Shown here: positions 1 to 8,665 of the stretch, in pieces
How the letters are laid out: each line of letters opens with the position of its first letter
Numbering within the stretch: the stretch's first letter is position 1
Assembly: GCA_016932475.1 (NCBI GenBank)
Contig: JAFGCU010000027.1
Span: 1 to 64,000, forward strand
Direction: 5' to 3'
From: Anaerolineales bacterium
Lineage (GTDB): Bacteria; Chloroflexota; Anaerolineae; Anaerolineales; RBG-16-64-43
DNA length: 64,000 nt
Made by a program: the position numbers and the translations under genes
Notes under the pieces: generated by a model
Database searches by the model: none
Told to the model about the DNA's origin: nothing
The model's input: only the letters and a program-made list of their open reading frames with translations

Positions 1-1023
1 CCCTCCGCTGAGGGTGCTCATCGAATAATAGGCCAGGCCTTCCGCCTCCCGGACCGCATCGCCGATCCGGCCGTACATGCCGAACACGCCCAGAATGTTG
101 TTGCCGAGCAGCGCCGGGAGGAAATCCTCGGCGTGGCGCGTCGGGCCGGGCGCTCCGAAGACCAGGTCCGCCTGGCTTTTGCCGGGCAAGGATACGCGCC
201 TCTCGGTCGGGCCTGCCGTGTGCGGCGCGGCCGGGAGCGGCGGCCGGTCCGCCTGTTGCGGATTGCGCCAGTCGCCGAAGAAATGTTCGATCCAATGAAT
301 GGCCTTGCCGCTGTGCACGCCGCCGGCGACGGTCAGGATCATCCTCTTCGGTCCGTACCGGAGGGCGTGGAACTGCCCGACCGCATCGCGGGTGACGGCT
401 TGGATCGTCGCGGAGGTGCCTTCTTCGTCGTGGGCGTACGGGTGCCCGGCGTAAGCCAGTTCCGCAAACGCCATATGCGCCCGCTCGCCGGTATCCTGTT
501 CGCGGATGGTCAGATGGGTGAGGTATTCCCCGCGCAGCCGTTCGAACTGGTCGCCCGGGAAAGTCGGCCGGCGCAGGGCGTCCGCCGCCAGCTCAAGGAC
601 CATCGGCAGATCCTCCGCCAGGCAGCGGGAATAAAACGAGGTGGTATGCATCCCCGATCCGAAGGAGAGCGTCGCCCCGGCGGATTCGAGCGCGTCGTAA
701 ATCTGGTGGAACGAACGCTTTTCGGATCCGCGCATCAGGCACCCGGAGGTCAGCGCCGCAAGGCCCGCCAATTCGTCGGACTCATCCAATCCTCCGGCCC
801 AGATGGTCCCGAGCACCACCACCGACGGGCTGAGAAAGTTCTCGCGCGCGAGCACCGTCACCCCGTTGGCGAGTTCCCGCCGCGTAATGGTTTCCGGGCC
901 GGGGATCGCGCTCAGGTCCGGCATCCGCGGGCGCGCGCGCGCCGCGGTTTGGCGGACAGCCCGGCGCACCGGTTTCCCTTTTCGGCGGATATTTTTTGGG
1001 GCCGTTCGGTTATGGGATGGCAT
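1..1023 (-). CDS. M16 family peptidase, non-catalytic-type subunit (3' end outside window)
   Basis: The reading frame is open to the left edge, giving 341 visible residues from an ATG at 1023. It reads as an M16 (insulinase/mitochondrial-processing-peptidase-like) protein: an N-terminal domain about residues 50-230, then the linker and start of the second domain, ending in residues typical of the C-terminal half (GVFGMYGRIGDAVREAEGLA). Where M16 enzymes carry HxxEH, this one reads SGCLMRGSEKR, so zinc ligands are missing. It is therefore probably the inactive partner of a two-subunit peptidase. It lies 15 bp downstream of a catalytic M16 gene in the same operon, the usual pairing of PqqL/YmxG-like heterodimers. 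The substrate is unknown. Confidence 0.85.
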   Translation of the reverse strand, partial: MPSHNRTAPKNIRRKGKPVRRAVRQTAARARPRMPDLSAIPGPETITRRELANGVTVLARENFLSPSVVVLGTIWAGGLDESDELAGLAALTSGCLMRGSEKRSFHQIYDALESAGATLSFGSGMHTTSFYSRCLAEDLPMVLELAADALRRPTFPGDQFERLRGEYLTHLTIREQDTGERAHMAFAELAYAGHPYAHDEEGTSATIQAVTRDAVGQFHALRYGPKRMILTVAGGVHSGKAIHWIEHFFGDWRNPQQADRPPLPAAPHTAGPTERRVSLPGKSQADLVFGAPGPTRHAEDFLPALLGNNILGVFGMYGRIGDAVREAEGLAYYSMSTLSGG

Positions 1024-1038
1024 CCTGTTTCCCGCGCT

Positions 1039-2349
1039 TCAGCGGCTCCCTTCCGGAACCGGCGCGGGTTCCGCGCCCGTCGGCAGGTAGAAGCCGACCG
1101 TGCGGTTGCGTTTGGACAGCACCTTGCGCGCCACGCGCTGCACGTCGTCGGTCGTCACCGCAGCCAGCGAGGAAAGATAGTTTTCGAACCAGTCGATCGA
1201 GGCGAACATCTCGGCGTACCCCATCCAGAACGCCTGGTTGGTCACCGTCTCGCTGCCGTAGGCGAAGGTCGCGCGCGCCTGCTTCATCGCGCGGTCCATT
1301 TCCTCGCGGCGGATCGATTCCTCCGCCACCCGCCGCAGTTCCGCATCCAGCGCCGCCAGCACCTGTTCCGGCGTTTTTCCGTTGCGAACCGTCGCGGTGA
1401 TCGAATACAGGTAGGGGTCCATCGTCGCCGCCAGGCCCCCGCTCACCCCGGCCGCCAATTCGGTTTCCACCAGCGCCCGGTAGAGGCGCGAAGTCTTGTT
1501 GGAGATGCCTCCGCTGAACATGTTGAAGTTGCTCGGGCCGGCCAGCACGCTGTCGAGCACGATCATCGGGAAGAAATCCGGATCGGTCGCGCAGGGCGCG
1601 TGATAAGCCGCTTCCACGTAGGCAGTCTCGCCGGGGCCTTCGACGGACACGCGGCGCTCGCCCCTTTGCGCCGGTTCGGCGCGCGTGTGGTGCGGCGGCG
1701 GAGGGCCGGCCGGGATGGCGCCGTACAGCCGGCGGATGCGGTCGAGCATTTCCCGCGCGGAGAAATCCCCCGCCACCGCGACAATCGCATTGTTGGGAAC
1801 GTAGTAGGTCCGGTAGTGTCCGTAAAGGTCATCCCGCATCATTGAGGCAAGGTCGGCCACATCGCCGATGACCTCGTGATGATAGGAATGGACGCGGAAC
1901 GCGGCGGCCTGGACTTCCTCCGAAAGCCGGAAGGTGGGCTCGTTCTCGTAGCCCTGGCGCTCGGATATGATCACCGTGCGCTCAGAGTTGACCTCTTTGG
2001 GGGCGAAGGAGCTGTGAATCATCCGGTCGGCTTCGAGGCGCAAGGCGAGGTCGGCCCGGTCGGAGGGAATGGTTTCGTAATACGCGGTCCAATCCAGCCA
2101 GGTCATCGCATTCCACACCCCGCCCTCGCGCGAAACAGCCCGGTCCAGACTGCCCGGGGGGAATGCCGGCGAGCCCTTGAATTGCATGTGTTCAACCCAG
2201 TGCGAGATGCCGGTAAACCCGGCGCGTTCGTTGCGCGAGCCCACCCGGTACCAGGTCCACAGGCTCACCAGGGGCGCGGCGTGGACTTCCTTCAGAAGCA
2301 CCAGCAGTCCGTTGCGCAATCGGGCACGGCGGACCCGCGCGGCGGTCAT
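1039..2349 (-). CDS. M16 family zinc metallopeptidase, catalytic subunit
   Basis: The 436-residue protein has the inverted zinc motif HWVEH (His50, Glu53, His54) and a downstream acidic region ([10 protein letters not shown], about residue 130) where the third zinc ligand is expected. Two homologous M16 domains follow in order, including an [10 protein letters not shown] segment typical of the second domain. It has no signal peptide, so it probably acts in the cytoplasm. The start overlaps the stop of the upstream UDP-glucose dehydrogenase gene by 4 bp, which indicates translational coupling. The non-catalytic M16 partner follows 15 bp downstream. The pairing suggests a heterodimeric peptidase that degrades or processes small peptides; the substrate cannot be told from sequence. 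Confidence 0.92.
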   Translation of the reverse strand: MTAARVRRARLRNGLLVLLKEVHAAPLVSLWTWYRVGSRNERAGFTGISHWVEHMQFKGSPAFPPGSLDRAVSREGGVWNAMTWLDWTAYYETIPSDRADLALRLEADRMIHSSFAPKEVNSERTVIISERQGYENEPTFRLSEEVQAAAFRVHSYHHEVIGDVADLASMMRDDLYGHYRTYYVPNNAIVAVAGDFSAREMLDRIRRLYGAIPAGPPPPHHTRAEPAQRGERRVSVEGPGETAYVEAAYHAPCATDPDFFPMIVLDSVLAGPSNFNMFSGGISNKTSRLYRALVETELAAGVSGGLAATMDPYLYSITATVRNGKTPEQVLAALDAELRRVAEESIRREEMDRAMKQARATFAYGSETVTNQAFWMGYAEMFASIDWFENYLSSLAAVTTDDVQRVARKVLSKRNRTVGFYLPTGAEPAPVPEGSR

Positions 2350-3692
2350 TTCGCGCGGCCTTTCCCGGCCGGCTGCGGCGCGGGCTTGGCGCCGTTATAC
2401 CCGCGCCCGATCCCGCGGTAGCGGAAGCCGAGCGCTTTCATCTCCTCCGGCTCGTAAATGTTGCGCCCGTCGATCAGGTTGGGGGTGCGCATCAGGTTCC
2501 TCACCTTCGGCAGATCAAGCTGCTTGAATTCATTCCAGTCGGTGACGACCACCAGCGCATCCGCGCCTTCGGCCAGCGCGTACGGATCGGGGCACATGCG
2601 GATCCCGGGAATCGTCCGGGCCGCGTTGTCCATCGCCACCGGATCGTACGCGCGCACTATGGCGCCGCGCTCCTGTAGCAGCGCCGCGACCTTCTGGGCG
2701 GGCGCCTCGCGGATGTCGTCGGTGTTGGATTTGAACGCCAGCCCCAGCAGGCCGATCTCCTTCTTCTCGATTTTTCCGAGCAGCGATTCCGCGTGTTCCA
2801 CAAGCATGCGCGTACGGTCGTCGTTGATGTCCATCACCGCCTGCAGGAGCTGCGGGTTGCGCCCCTGCACCGAGGCCATGTGAGCCAGCGCCTTGACGTC
2901 CTTGGGAAAGCAGGATCCGCCGTAGCCTATGCCCGCTTCGAGGAACTGCCGGCCGATGCGCGGATCGTAGCCCATCCCGCTGGCCACTTCCTTCACATCG
3001 GCGCCCAGGGCTTCGCATATATTGGCGATCTCGTTGATGAAGGAAATCTTTGTCGCCAGGAACGCGTTCGACGCGTACTTGATCATCTCCGCCGTGCGAA
3101 GATCGGTGATCACGATCGGCGCCCGCAGCGGAAGGTGCAGCTGCGCCACCTTGTCGGCCGCCTCGCGGTCCATCGACCCGAGCACCGTCCGCGCCGGGTT
3201 GTGAAAATCGGAGAGCGCGCAGCCTTCGCGCAGGAACTCCGGGCAGGAAACCACCGAGAACACCAGGGGCTTGGCTAGGTGCGAGCGGATGATCTCGGCC
3301 ACCCAATCCCCCGTGCCGACCGGAACCGTCGATTTATTCACCACCACCAGCGGCCGGACCATCGCCTTGGCGATCGCCTCGGCCGCGTCGCGGACGTAAC
3401 GCAAGTCCGCCTCGCCGTCCACGCCTTCCGGAGTCCCGACCGCGATGAACGCAAAATCCGCTTTCTCCAGACCCTCGGCATAGGATGTGGTGAAGGAGAG
3501 CCGGCCTGCCAGCACATTGCGGCGGACGACCTCCTCCAAACCCGGCTCGTAGATCGGGAGGATCCCTTTGCGCAGATTATTTACCCGCTCTTCATTGATA
3601 TCCAGCGCGGTCACCCGGTTCCCAAGATCCGAAAACCCGGCCGCCGTGACCAGCCCCACATACCCCACCCCGATGACACAAATATCCTTCAT
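2346..3692 (-). CDS. ugd: UDP-glucose 6-dehydrogenase
   Basis: It oxidises UDP-glucose to UDP-glucuronate with two NAD+, supplying uronic-acid sugar nucleotides for surface polysaccharides. The N-terminal Rossmann motif [10 protein letters not shown] (about residues 8-17) binds NAD+. The catalytic cysteine lies in [10 protein letters not shown] (about Cys261), and the central helix [17 protein letters not shown] is the family signature. The roughly 448-residue length is normal for the Ugd/TuaD type. I chose the ATG at 3692 because GGAGG lies 4 nt upstream; a TTG at 3695 would sit too close to it. It is the first gene of a three-gene operon with the M16 peptidase pair, a combination whose logic is not obvious. 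Confidence 0.96.
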   Translation of the reverse strand: MKDICVIGVGYVGLVTAAGFSDLGNRVTALDINEERVNNLRKGILPIYEPGLEEVVRRNVLAGRLSFTTSYAEGLEKADFAFIAVGTPEGVDGEADLRYVRDAAEAIAKAMVRPLVVVNKSTVPVGTGDWVAEIIRSHLAKPLVFSVVSCPEFLREGCALSDFHNPARTVLGSMDREAADKVAQLHLPLRAPIVITDLRTAEMIKYASNAFLATKISFINEIANICEALGADVKEVASGMGYDPRIGRQFLEAGIGYGGSCFPKDVKALAHMASVQGRNPQLLQAVMDINDDRTRMLVEHAESLLGKIEKKEIGLLGLAFKSNTDDIREAPAQKVAALLQERGAIVRAYDPVAMDNAARTIPGIRMCPDPYALAEGADALVVVTDWNEFKQLDLPKVRNLMRTPNLIDGRNIYEPEEMKALGFRYRGIGRGYNGAKPAPQPAGKGRAK

Positions 3693-3833
3693 CAAACCTC
3701 CGCTTAAGAATCATTCACCGCCAAAGGCGGTACCGGAATTGTATTCTATTTCACGGGATAAGAAAAAGCCTTGGATTCCCGGGTTTTCCGGGGGGTTTCC
3801 GGCCGGAATCCCGGTAATTGGGCGGGTTGCCAC

Positions 3834-3862
3834 TTGCCGCAAACGGAAAGGTGGAATATGAT
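3834..3862 (+). promoter_or_regulatory. Predicted sigma-70 promoter of the Rrf2 gene
   Basis: TTGCCG at 3834-3839 and TATGAT at 3857-3862 are separated by exactly 17 nt. They point at the Rrf2-family gene that starts at 3895. The divergent ugd operon starts at 3692, so the 200-bp gap serves both directions. Confidence 0.65.
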
Positions 3863-3894
3863 ATTTCCCATCCGGAAAACCCAAGAAGGCTTCC

Positions 3895-4329
3895 ATGGAA
3901 ATCACACGCCAGGCTGATTACGCCATCCGAGCAATCCTGTTTCTGGCGGAAAACGAGAAAAAAGGGCGGGCTCCGACCAATCTCATCGCCGAAGCCAAGC
4001 ACATTCCCCCGTCGTTTCTCGCCAAGATCATCTCCCAGCTTTCCGTGGCCGGGCTGGTGAACACCTCGCGCGGAGCGCGCGGCGGGGTGACCCTGGCGCG
4101 TCCGTCGGGCGAGATCACGCTTCTGGAAGTGATCGAAGCCATCGATGGCCCTCTTTCCATCAACGAGTGCGCCATCGATCTTTCCATATGTCAATTCGGG
4201 AAGGAATGCCTTGTGGGACCGGTATTCTGCAAATTGCAGGAGGAATTGGTTTCCCGCTTAAAGGAAGTCACATTCCGCCAGCTGGTGAAGGACCCGGCCG
4301 AAGTCGTCTCCGCCTCCCCTTCGGAGTAG
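3895..4329 (+). CDS. Rrf2 family transcriptional regulator, probable Fe-S sensor
   Basis: The 144-residue protein begins MEITRQADYAIRAILFLAE, the standard start of Rrf2 regulators, with a winged helix-turn-helix over about residues 1-70 (PPSFLAKIISQLSVAGLV is the recognition region). Cysteines at 92, 99, 105 and 112 occupy the segment where IscR-type members hold an Fe-S cluster (three cysteines at about 92, 98 and 104 in IscR). An iron-sulfur or redox-responsive repressor is therefore likely, although the spacing differs slightly from IscR. No iscS/iscU or suf genes are nearby, so its targets are unknown; the divergent ugd operon is one candidate. An AAGG lies about 6 nt before the ATG. Confidence 0.9.
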   Translation: MEITRQADYAIRAILFLAENEKKGRAPTNLIAEAKHIPPSFLAKIISQLSVAGLVNTSRGARGGVTLARPSGEITLLEVIEAIDGPLSINECAIDLSICQFGKECLVGPVFCKLQEELVSRLKEVTFRQLVKDPAEVVSASPSE

Positions 4330-4546
4330 GCGCCTGCAGGATCCGTTTCGCAAACACCATCCCCCTCCGCACTTGCCCCCGGAGCCCGGCGGATATCCAT
4401 CCTACCCGCAAGTTACCCACGCCCCCCGTGAAACCGTTTTTCCTTCCCGTATTTACCGGGCAAGCCGATCCATGCGGGGTGAAACCCTTCTTACGCTGTT
4501 TCGTAGGAATGAATATCCGAAAAGGTTTTCGTGGAAAGGACCAGTC

Positions 4547-4771
4547 ATGCCGCAACCCAAACATCACGCCCATTGGATCCTCTGGCCGTTCATCGCCCTC
4601 TGGAAACTGCTTGCCGGAATAATCGGCCTCACCGGCCGGCTCGTGGCGGTCATTCTCGGAGCCGTCCTGATACTCGTGGGCGGGATTGTCTCCCTGACCG
4701 TCGTCGGCGCGGTGATCGGCATCCCGTTGGCGGTCCTGGGGCTGTTGATCATCCTGAGGGGTTTGTTTTAA
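4547..4771 (+). CDS. Small hydrophobic membrane protein
   Basis: A 74-residue protein with a short basic N-terminus (MPQPKHHAHW) followed by two or three closely packed hydrophobic segments that are very rich in Gly, Val, Ile and Leu, ending in RGLF. The ATG at 4547 was preferred because GGAAAGGA lies about 7 nt upstream and the sequence before it is not protein-like. I do not recognise a family beyond a generic small integral membrane protein. The flanking genes, an Rrf2 regulator and a LysM protein, give no functional clue. Confidence 0.6.
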   Translation: MPQPKHHAHWILWPFIALWKLLAGIIGLTGRLVAVILGAVLILVGGIVSLTVVGAVIGIPLAVLGLLIILRGLF

Positions 4772-4893
4772 AACACAGATTATTCAACCGGAAAGAATAT
4801 TGGATTTCTCCGCGTCTTTGCGTATGTGTTCAAGTAATAATCGCATAATTTCCAGTGAAAACACGCGGACTAGTGGCCTATCTGCGAAGAGGC

Positions 4894-4899
4894 TATAAT
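4894..4899 (+). promoter_or_regulatory. -10 box upstream of LysM gene
   Basis: A consensus TATAAT lies 38 nt before the ATG at 4938. No convincing -35 hexamer is visible at the usual spacing. Confidence 0.5.
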
Positions 4900-4937
4900 C
4901 CCCCCGTCGGACCCGCCTTATTCAAATAAGGAGCATC

Positions 4938-5729
4938 ATGCGATCTTTGCTGTCTTCGATTCTTATCGCCGTGTTTTTCCTGACGATCGCCGTCATCCCG
5001 GCGGTGGCCGGACCGTCGGGGCGTGCCGCTCTTCAACCCACCGCGTATCAGACCGCCACGCCGCTCGCCGACGGACGAATCCTGTACTCGGTTCAGGACG
5101 GCGACACGTTGTGGAAGATCTCGGCCATAACCGGGGTCCCGATCGACGAACTGGAACGGCTGAACAACATCAGCCGCGACGATCCGCTCCCGGTCGGCAA
5201 AGTCCTGATCCTGCGGGTCGTTACGCCTACCCACGCCGAACCGACCTTGGCCTTTCTTCCCTCCCCATCCCCCTCGCCCCTGCCCGTGACCGGCAAGGGG
5301 ACCATCTGCGTTTCCTTCTTTAACGACATTAACGGCGACGGATCGCAGAATGAAGAAACGGAGGATCTGGTGGCCGGAGGGCAGGTCAGTGTGGCGCTTA
5401 TTGACGGCACCGAAGTCGGGAACCACACCATCGACGACCCGACCGAGGCGCATTGCTTTATCGACATTCCCGCCGGCGAGTATCAGATCGCCGCGGCTTC
5501 CCCGAAGAATTACAATCCGACCGGAGAGATGAACAAATCCCTGGCGCTGGAACCGGGCGCCACGGCCAACATCAGCTTCGCCGTGCAAACTAGCACGCCG
5601 GAAAAAACCAACCAGGAAGGCGGCCGCTCCGGTTCGATCTGGGTGGGATTGATCGGCCTGGTGCTGCTCGGGGGCGCGGGCTTCATGATCTACACGATGA
5701 TGAAACCGCGCAGGATGTCGCGCTGGTAG
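4938..5729 (+). CDS. LysM domain surface protein with SdrD-like repeat and C-terminal membrane anchor
   Basis: The 263-residue protein has a signal peptide (about residues 1-28), then a LysM domain (about 50-97, starting ILYSVQDGDTLWKIS) that should bind GlcNAc-containing glycan. A Pro/Ser linker leads to a beta-sandwich-like module (about 115-215, with FNDINGDGSQNEETEDLVAG resembling the calcium-loop start of SdrD/Cna-type B repeats). A C-terminal hydrophobic helix (about 233-253) is followed by basic residues KPRRMSRW. This predicts an exported protein anchored in the membrane and touching peptidoglycan. AAGGAG before the ATG supports the start. It is one of four LysM genes in the window and stands alone, without an operon. 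Confidence 0.88.
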   Translation: MRSLLSSILIAVFFLTIAVIPAVAGPSGRAALQPTAYQTATPLADGRILYSVQDGDTLWKISAITGVPIDELERLNNISRDDPLPVGKVLILRVVTPTHAEPTLAFLPSPSPSPLPVTGKGTICVSFFNDINGDGSQNEETEDLVAGGQVSVALIDGTEVGNHTIDDPTEAHCFIDIPAGEYQIAAASPKNYNPTGEMNKSLALEPGATANISFAVQTSTPEKTNQEGGRSGSIWVGLIGLVLLGGAGFMIYTMMKPRRMSRW

Positions 5730-5956
5730 ATGCATGCAGGCCCGGCGCGGCAATCCGATGCGCTTGGCCGGCCGGCGATGGAAGCGGCAACCGGCGGGCC
5801 GAGCTTAATGCGGTTTTATCATCGGGGCACAGCCGGCCGCGAATGTCCGCTGCACCGCCGGAGGCTTTCCCGGCGGCCCTGACGCATTTTTGGGAAATCG
5901 ATTCGCGGCGCCGGTCCGTGATCGTCCTGACTTCACCCTGATGCCGGAAATTAACG

Positions 5957-7168
5957 TTGCCTGGTCCAACCCCTTCCTTCCGCAACGCAAATAGACGCTT
6001 GGCCGTATCTGCGGGTTTGGCGGCGGTCCTTCTGGCGATCGAATTTCTCGACGAACTTGCCTTCGGCACCATCGGGGCGGCCTGGCCGGTCATCCGCGAC
6101 GACCTTCACCTGACGTATGCGCAGATCGGGCTGTTGATCGGATTGCCGCTGATGTTCGGGAATCTCATCGAACCGGCGTTCGGGCTGCTCGGCGATCTTG
6201 GGCACCGCAAGCGGATCATCATCATCGGCGGAGCGTGTTTCCTGGCGTCGATGCTGATGATGGGCGTATCCGCCACGTTCCTTCTGCTGCTCGGAGCTTC
6301 GATGCTTTCCAGCCCTTCCTCGGGCGCGTTCGTCAGCCTGTCACAGGCAACGTTGATGGATTTGGATCCCGAGCGCAGGGAGTTGTCGATGGCGCGCTGG
6401 ACCCTGGCCGGCTCGCTCGGCGTCGTCGCCGGCCCGATCCTGCTTGCCCTGATCCTCGCCGCCGGCGGAACCTGGCGGATTCCGATGTTCCTGTTCGCGG
6501 CGTGCGCATTTGGATTAACCCTGGCGCTCCTCCCGCGCCGTTTTCCCTCGCCGGCCGCCGAAGAGGAGCGCCTCACATTTCACGGCTTGTTTCAAAATTT
6601 TTGGGACGCCATCCGCAACCGGGAAGTACTTCGCTGGCTGCTGTTGCTCGCGCTGGGCGACCTGATGCTGGATGTACTGCTTGGATTCATCGCCCTGTAC
6701 GGAACCGACGTGGCGAATGTATCTTCCGCGACGGCGAGCCTAATGGTCGCCGTATGGAGCGGGGTCGGCATCCTCGGGAACGCGCTGCTCATCCCGCTGC
6801 TCTCGCGCATCGATCCGTTGAAATATCTCCGGATCAGCGCTCTGCTCATGATCGGCTTGTTTGCATGCTTCCTGCTCGCGCCGTGGATCACCGGAAAATT
6901 TTTTCTCCTGGCGCTTATGGGGCTGCTCAATTCCGGCTGGTATGCCATACCGCAGGCGCGTCTGTATGCCACGCTTCCGGGACGATCGGGCACCGCGATG
7001 GCGGTCACTTCGGCGTTTGGGTTCCTCGCCGGCGGGATCCCGTGGCTGCTCGGCGGTCTAGCGCAGGCGTTTGGGCTGGCTCCGGTCATGTGGCTGCTGA
7101 TGGCCGGGCCGATCGGATTATTACTATTGTTGCCACGCGGAAGTGTCCGTCATCCCGGCGTAACCTAA
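5957..7168 (+). CDS. MFS transporter
   Basis: The roughly 400-residue protein has about 12 hydrophobic segments and the motif-A region between helices 2 and 3 (GLLGDLGHRKR, residues about 76-86) typical of the major facilitator superfamily. It acts in the cytoplasmic membrane as a secondary transporter. The substrate cannot be assigned; it does not show a recognisable sugar- or drug-specific signature. The start is uncertain: no ATG is available before the first helix, and a TTG at 5957 is the longest plausible choice. The REP-like repeat cluster begins just upstream of its stop codon and continues downstream, so part of one repeat lies within the last codons. Confidence 0.85.
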   Translation: MPGPTPSFRNANRRLAVSAGLAAVLLAIEFLDELAFGTIGAAWPVIRDDLHLTYAQIGLLIGLPLMFGNLIEPAFGLLGDLGHRKRIIIIGGACFLASMLMMGVSATFLLLLGASMLSSPSSGAFVSLSQATLMDLDPERRELSMARWTLAGSLGVVAGPILLALILAAGGTWRIPMFLFAACAFGLTLALLPRRFPSPAAEEERLTFHGLFQNFWDAIRNREVLRWLLLLALGDLMLDVLLGFIALYGTDVANVSSATASLMVAVWSGVGILGNALLIPLLSRIDPLKYLRISALLMIGLFACFLLAPWITGKFFLLALMGLLNSGWYAIPQARLYATLPGRSGTAMAVTSAFGFLAGGIPWLLGGLAQAFGLAPVMWLLMAGPIGLLLLLPRGSVRHPGVT

Positions 7169-7422
7169 GCCGGGATCCATTAGGAATACCAATTACATTT
7201 CTTTCTTGCGAATGGATGCCGGCTAATTACTCGCCGGCATGAAGATCATATCCCCCACACTAGAGTCTATTCGTAATCCCGGCGTGATCCCTAATTCGTC
7301 ATCCCGGCGTGATCCTAGCCGGGATCCATAGGATTGTGGATCATGCGAATCCAACCACTGGATACCCGCTACGATCACGCGGGTATGACAATCAATTGTG
7401 GATGCCGGCTTGCACTCGCCGA
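7149..7422. repeat. Cluster of REP-like palindromic repeats in a non-coding stretch
   Basis: The 7169-7659 gap holds no credible gene. It contains at least five short palindromes of one family. GTCATCCCGGC...GCCGGGATCCAT occurs at 7149-7180 and 7299-7329. The opposite orientation, ATGGATGCCGGC...GCCGGCATGA, occurs at 7212-7243, with divergent copies at 7358-7394 and 7398-7422 and a partial copy at about 7271-7290. Copies alternate in orientation, as in BIME arrangements of REP sequences. Further copies lie at 8541-8646 and 18859-18898. Confidence 0.8.
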
Positions 7423-7659
7423 CCGGCCGATCACCTTCCCCCACGCAATTTTGTTCATTATCCCTCCGGATTGGTTCGTATTCCCGGTCAGGTCGGGCCT
7501 AAGATTAGCCTTGTTTTTATGTGGAAAGCGGGGATTTTTATGATTCTTAAGACCGACGCGGTCTTAAGAATCCACCGCGAGTAATAGCAAACGAATCTCC
7601 ACGCGAAATCTCTTCCCAGCTTTTCCAAACCGTTGTATGCTTTTCCTCAGGAGCGCCCG

Positions 7660-8520
7660 ATGAGAAAATCCCAATTCAGCATCACCGCCCAAGGAATTGC
7701 GCTGATGCGGGCGATGGAATTCGAAAAGCCGGAGGGAGCAAGAATATGCAACGACTCTCTGGCCGGAAAATTCATCGACCCGTTTTTCTATTGGTTCGGA
7801 AAATGCTTCGCCGGATTGGCCGAGCGAAGGAGCCCCGGAGTGATCGGATTCATGACGGCGCGCTGCCGTTATATGGATGACTTCCTCAACGAAAGCCTCG
7901 CCGGCGGGATCGCGCAACTGGTTATCCTGGGCGCCGGATTGGATTCGCGGGCCTATCGTTTCGGCGAGTTAAAAGGCCGGGTGCGGGTGTTCGAGGTGGA
8001 TCATCCCGCCACGCAGTCGGCGAAAATCGGCAGAGTGATAAAAATCTTCGGCAACGCGCCGGATCACGTAACGTATGTTCCGATCGATTTCAATGCGGAA
8101 GACCTTCAGAAGCTCATTTCCGCCGGATACAACCCCGCAAAAAAGACTCTTTTTATTTGGGAGGGAGTGACGCCTTATCTGACAGCGGAGGCCGTGGACC
8201 GTACGCTGGCCTTCGTCGCGCACAATTCCGTACCCGGCAGTTCGGTCGTTTTCGATTATATCTACGCCGCGGCGCTGTCGGCAAAAGAGAAACGCGGGGA
8301 GATCAAACGCATGGAGCGGGCCCGGCGAGTTACCGGCGAGGGACTGACCTTCGGCATCGATCAGGGGAAGATCGGGGAATTCCTGCGCGCGCGCGGGTTT
8401 GACCGCATCGTCGACATCACTTCGGAGGATTTGCACGCAAAATATTTTACGGGAGCGAACCGGGCTCGCGCGATTGCCCCGATTTACGCCATCGCGCAGG
8501 CGACGGTGGCGGGAAATTGA
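7660..8520 (+). CDS. Class I SAM-dependent methyltransferase, LCM (leucine carboxyl methyltransferase) family
   Basis: The 286-residue protein has the LCM/Omt-type SAM-binding motif LGAGLDSRAYRF and the acidic post-motif FEVDHPATQ that contacts the SAM ribose. These are followed by LFIWEGVTPYL, the conserved central strand of this family. Bacterial members methylate small polyketide-like or otherwise unknown acceptors, so no substrate is assigned. The ATG at 7660 was chosen over the ATG at 7633 because AGGAG sits about 6 nt upstream of it. It is a single-gene unit flanked on both sides by REP-like repeats. Confidence 0.88.
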   Translation: MRKSQFSITAQGIALMRAMEFEKPEGARICNDSLAGKFIDPFFYWFGKCFAGLAERRSPGVIGFMTARCRYMDDFLNESLAGGIAQLVILGAGLDSRAYRFGELKGRVRVFEVDHPATQSAKIGRVIKIFGNAPDHVTYVPIDFNAEDLQKLISAGYNPAKKTLFIWEGVTPYLTAEAVDRTLAFVAHNSVPGSSVVFDYIYAAALSAKEKRGEIKRMERARRVTGEGLTFGIDQGKIGEFLRARGFDRIVDITSEDLHAKYFTGANRARAIAPIYAIAQATVAGN

Positions 8521-8540
8521 GGATTACCCGGGATTGCATC

Positions 8541-8646
8541 GTCATCCCGGCGTGCTCTCAGCCGGGATCCATGAGGAACAGATTCGATTATTCCAAGCGG
8601 AATGAATGGATGCCTGCTAAGTACACGCAGGCATGACGATCAATGG
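8541..8646. repeat. Inverted pair of REP-like repeats
   Basis: Two members of the same palindrome family face each other: GTCATCCCGGC...GCCGGGATCCAT at 8541-8572 and ATGGATGCCTGC...GCAGGCATGACGATCA at about 8606-8644. Both stems are 6 bp or more, and the changed bases in the second copy (CTGC/GCAG) preserve pairing. The pair lies between the convergent methyltransferase and helicase genes. Confidence 0.8.
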
Positions 8647-8665
8647 TCAGGCTCTCTCCGCGGCC

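Noticed and set aside
133-1845. 570-residue open frame on the plus strand
   Set aside because: It runs antisense across two M16 peptidase genes that have clear family motifs. Its composition (Arg/His/Ala-rich) is typical of antisense frames in GC-rich DNA.
7300-7590. Small proteins encoded in the repeat-rich gap after the MFS gene
   Set aside because: The open frames read through REP-like palindromes, lack ribosome-binding sites and have no protein-like composition.
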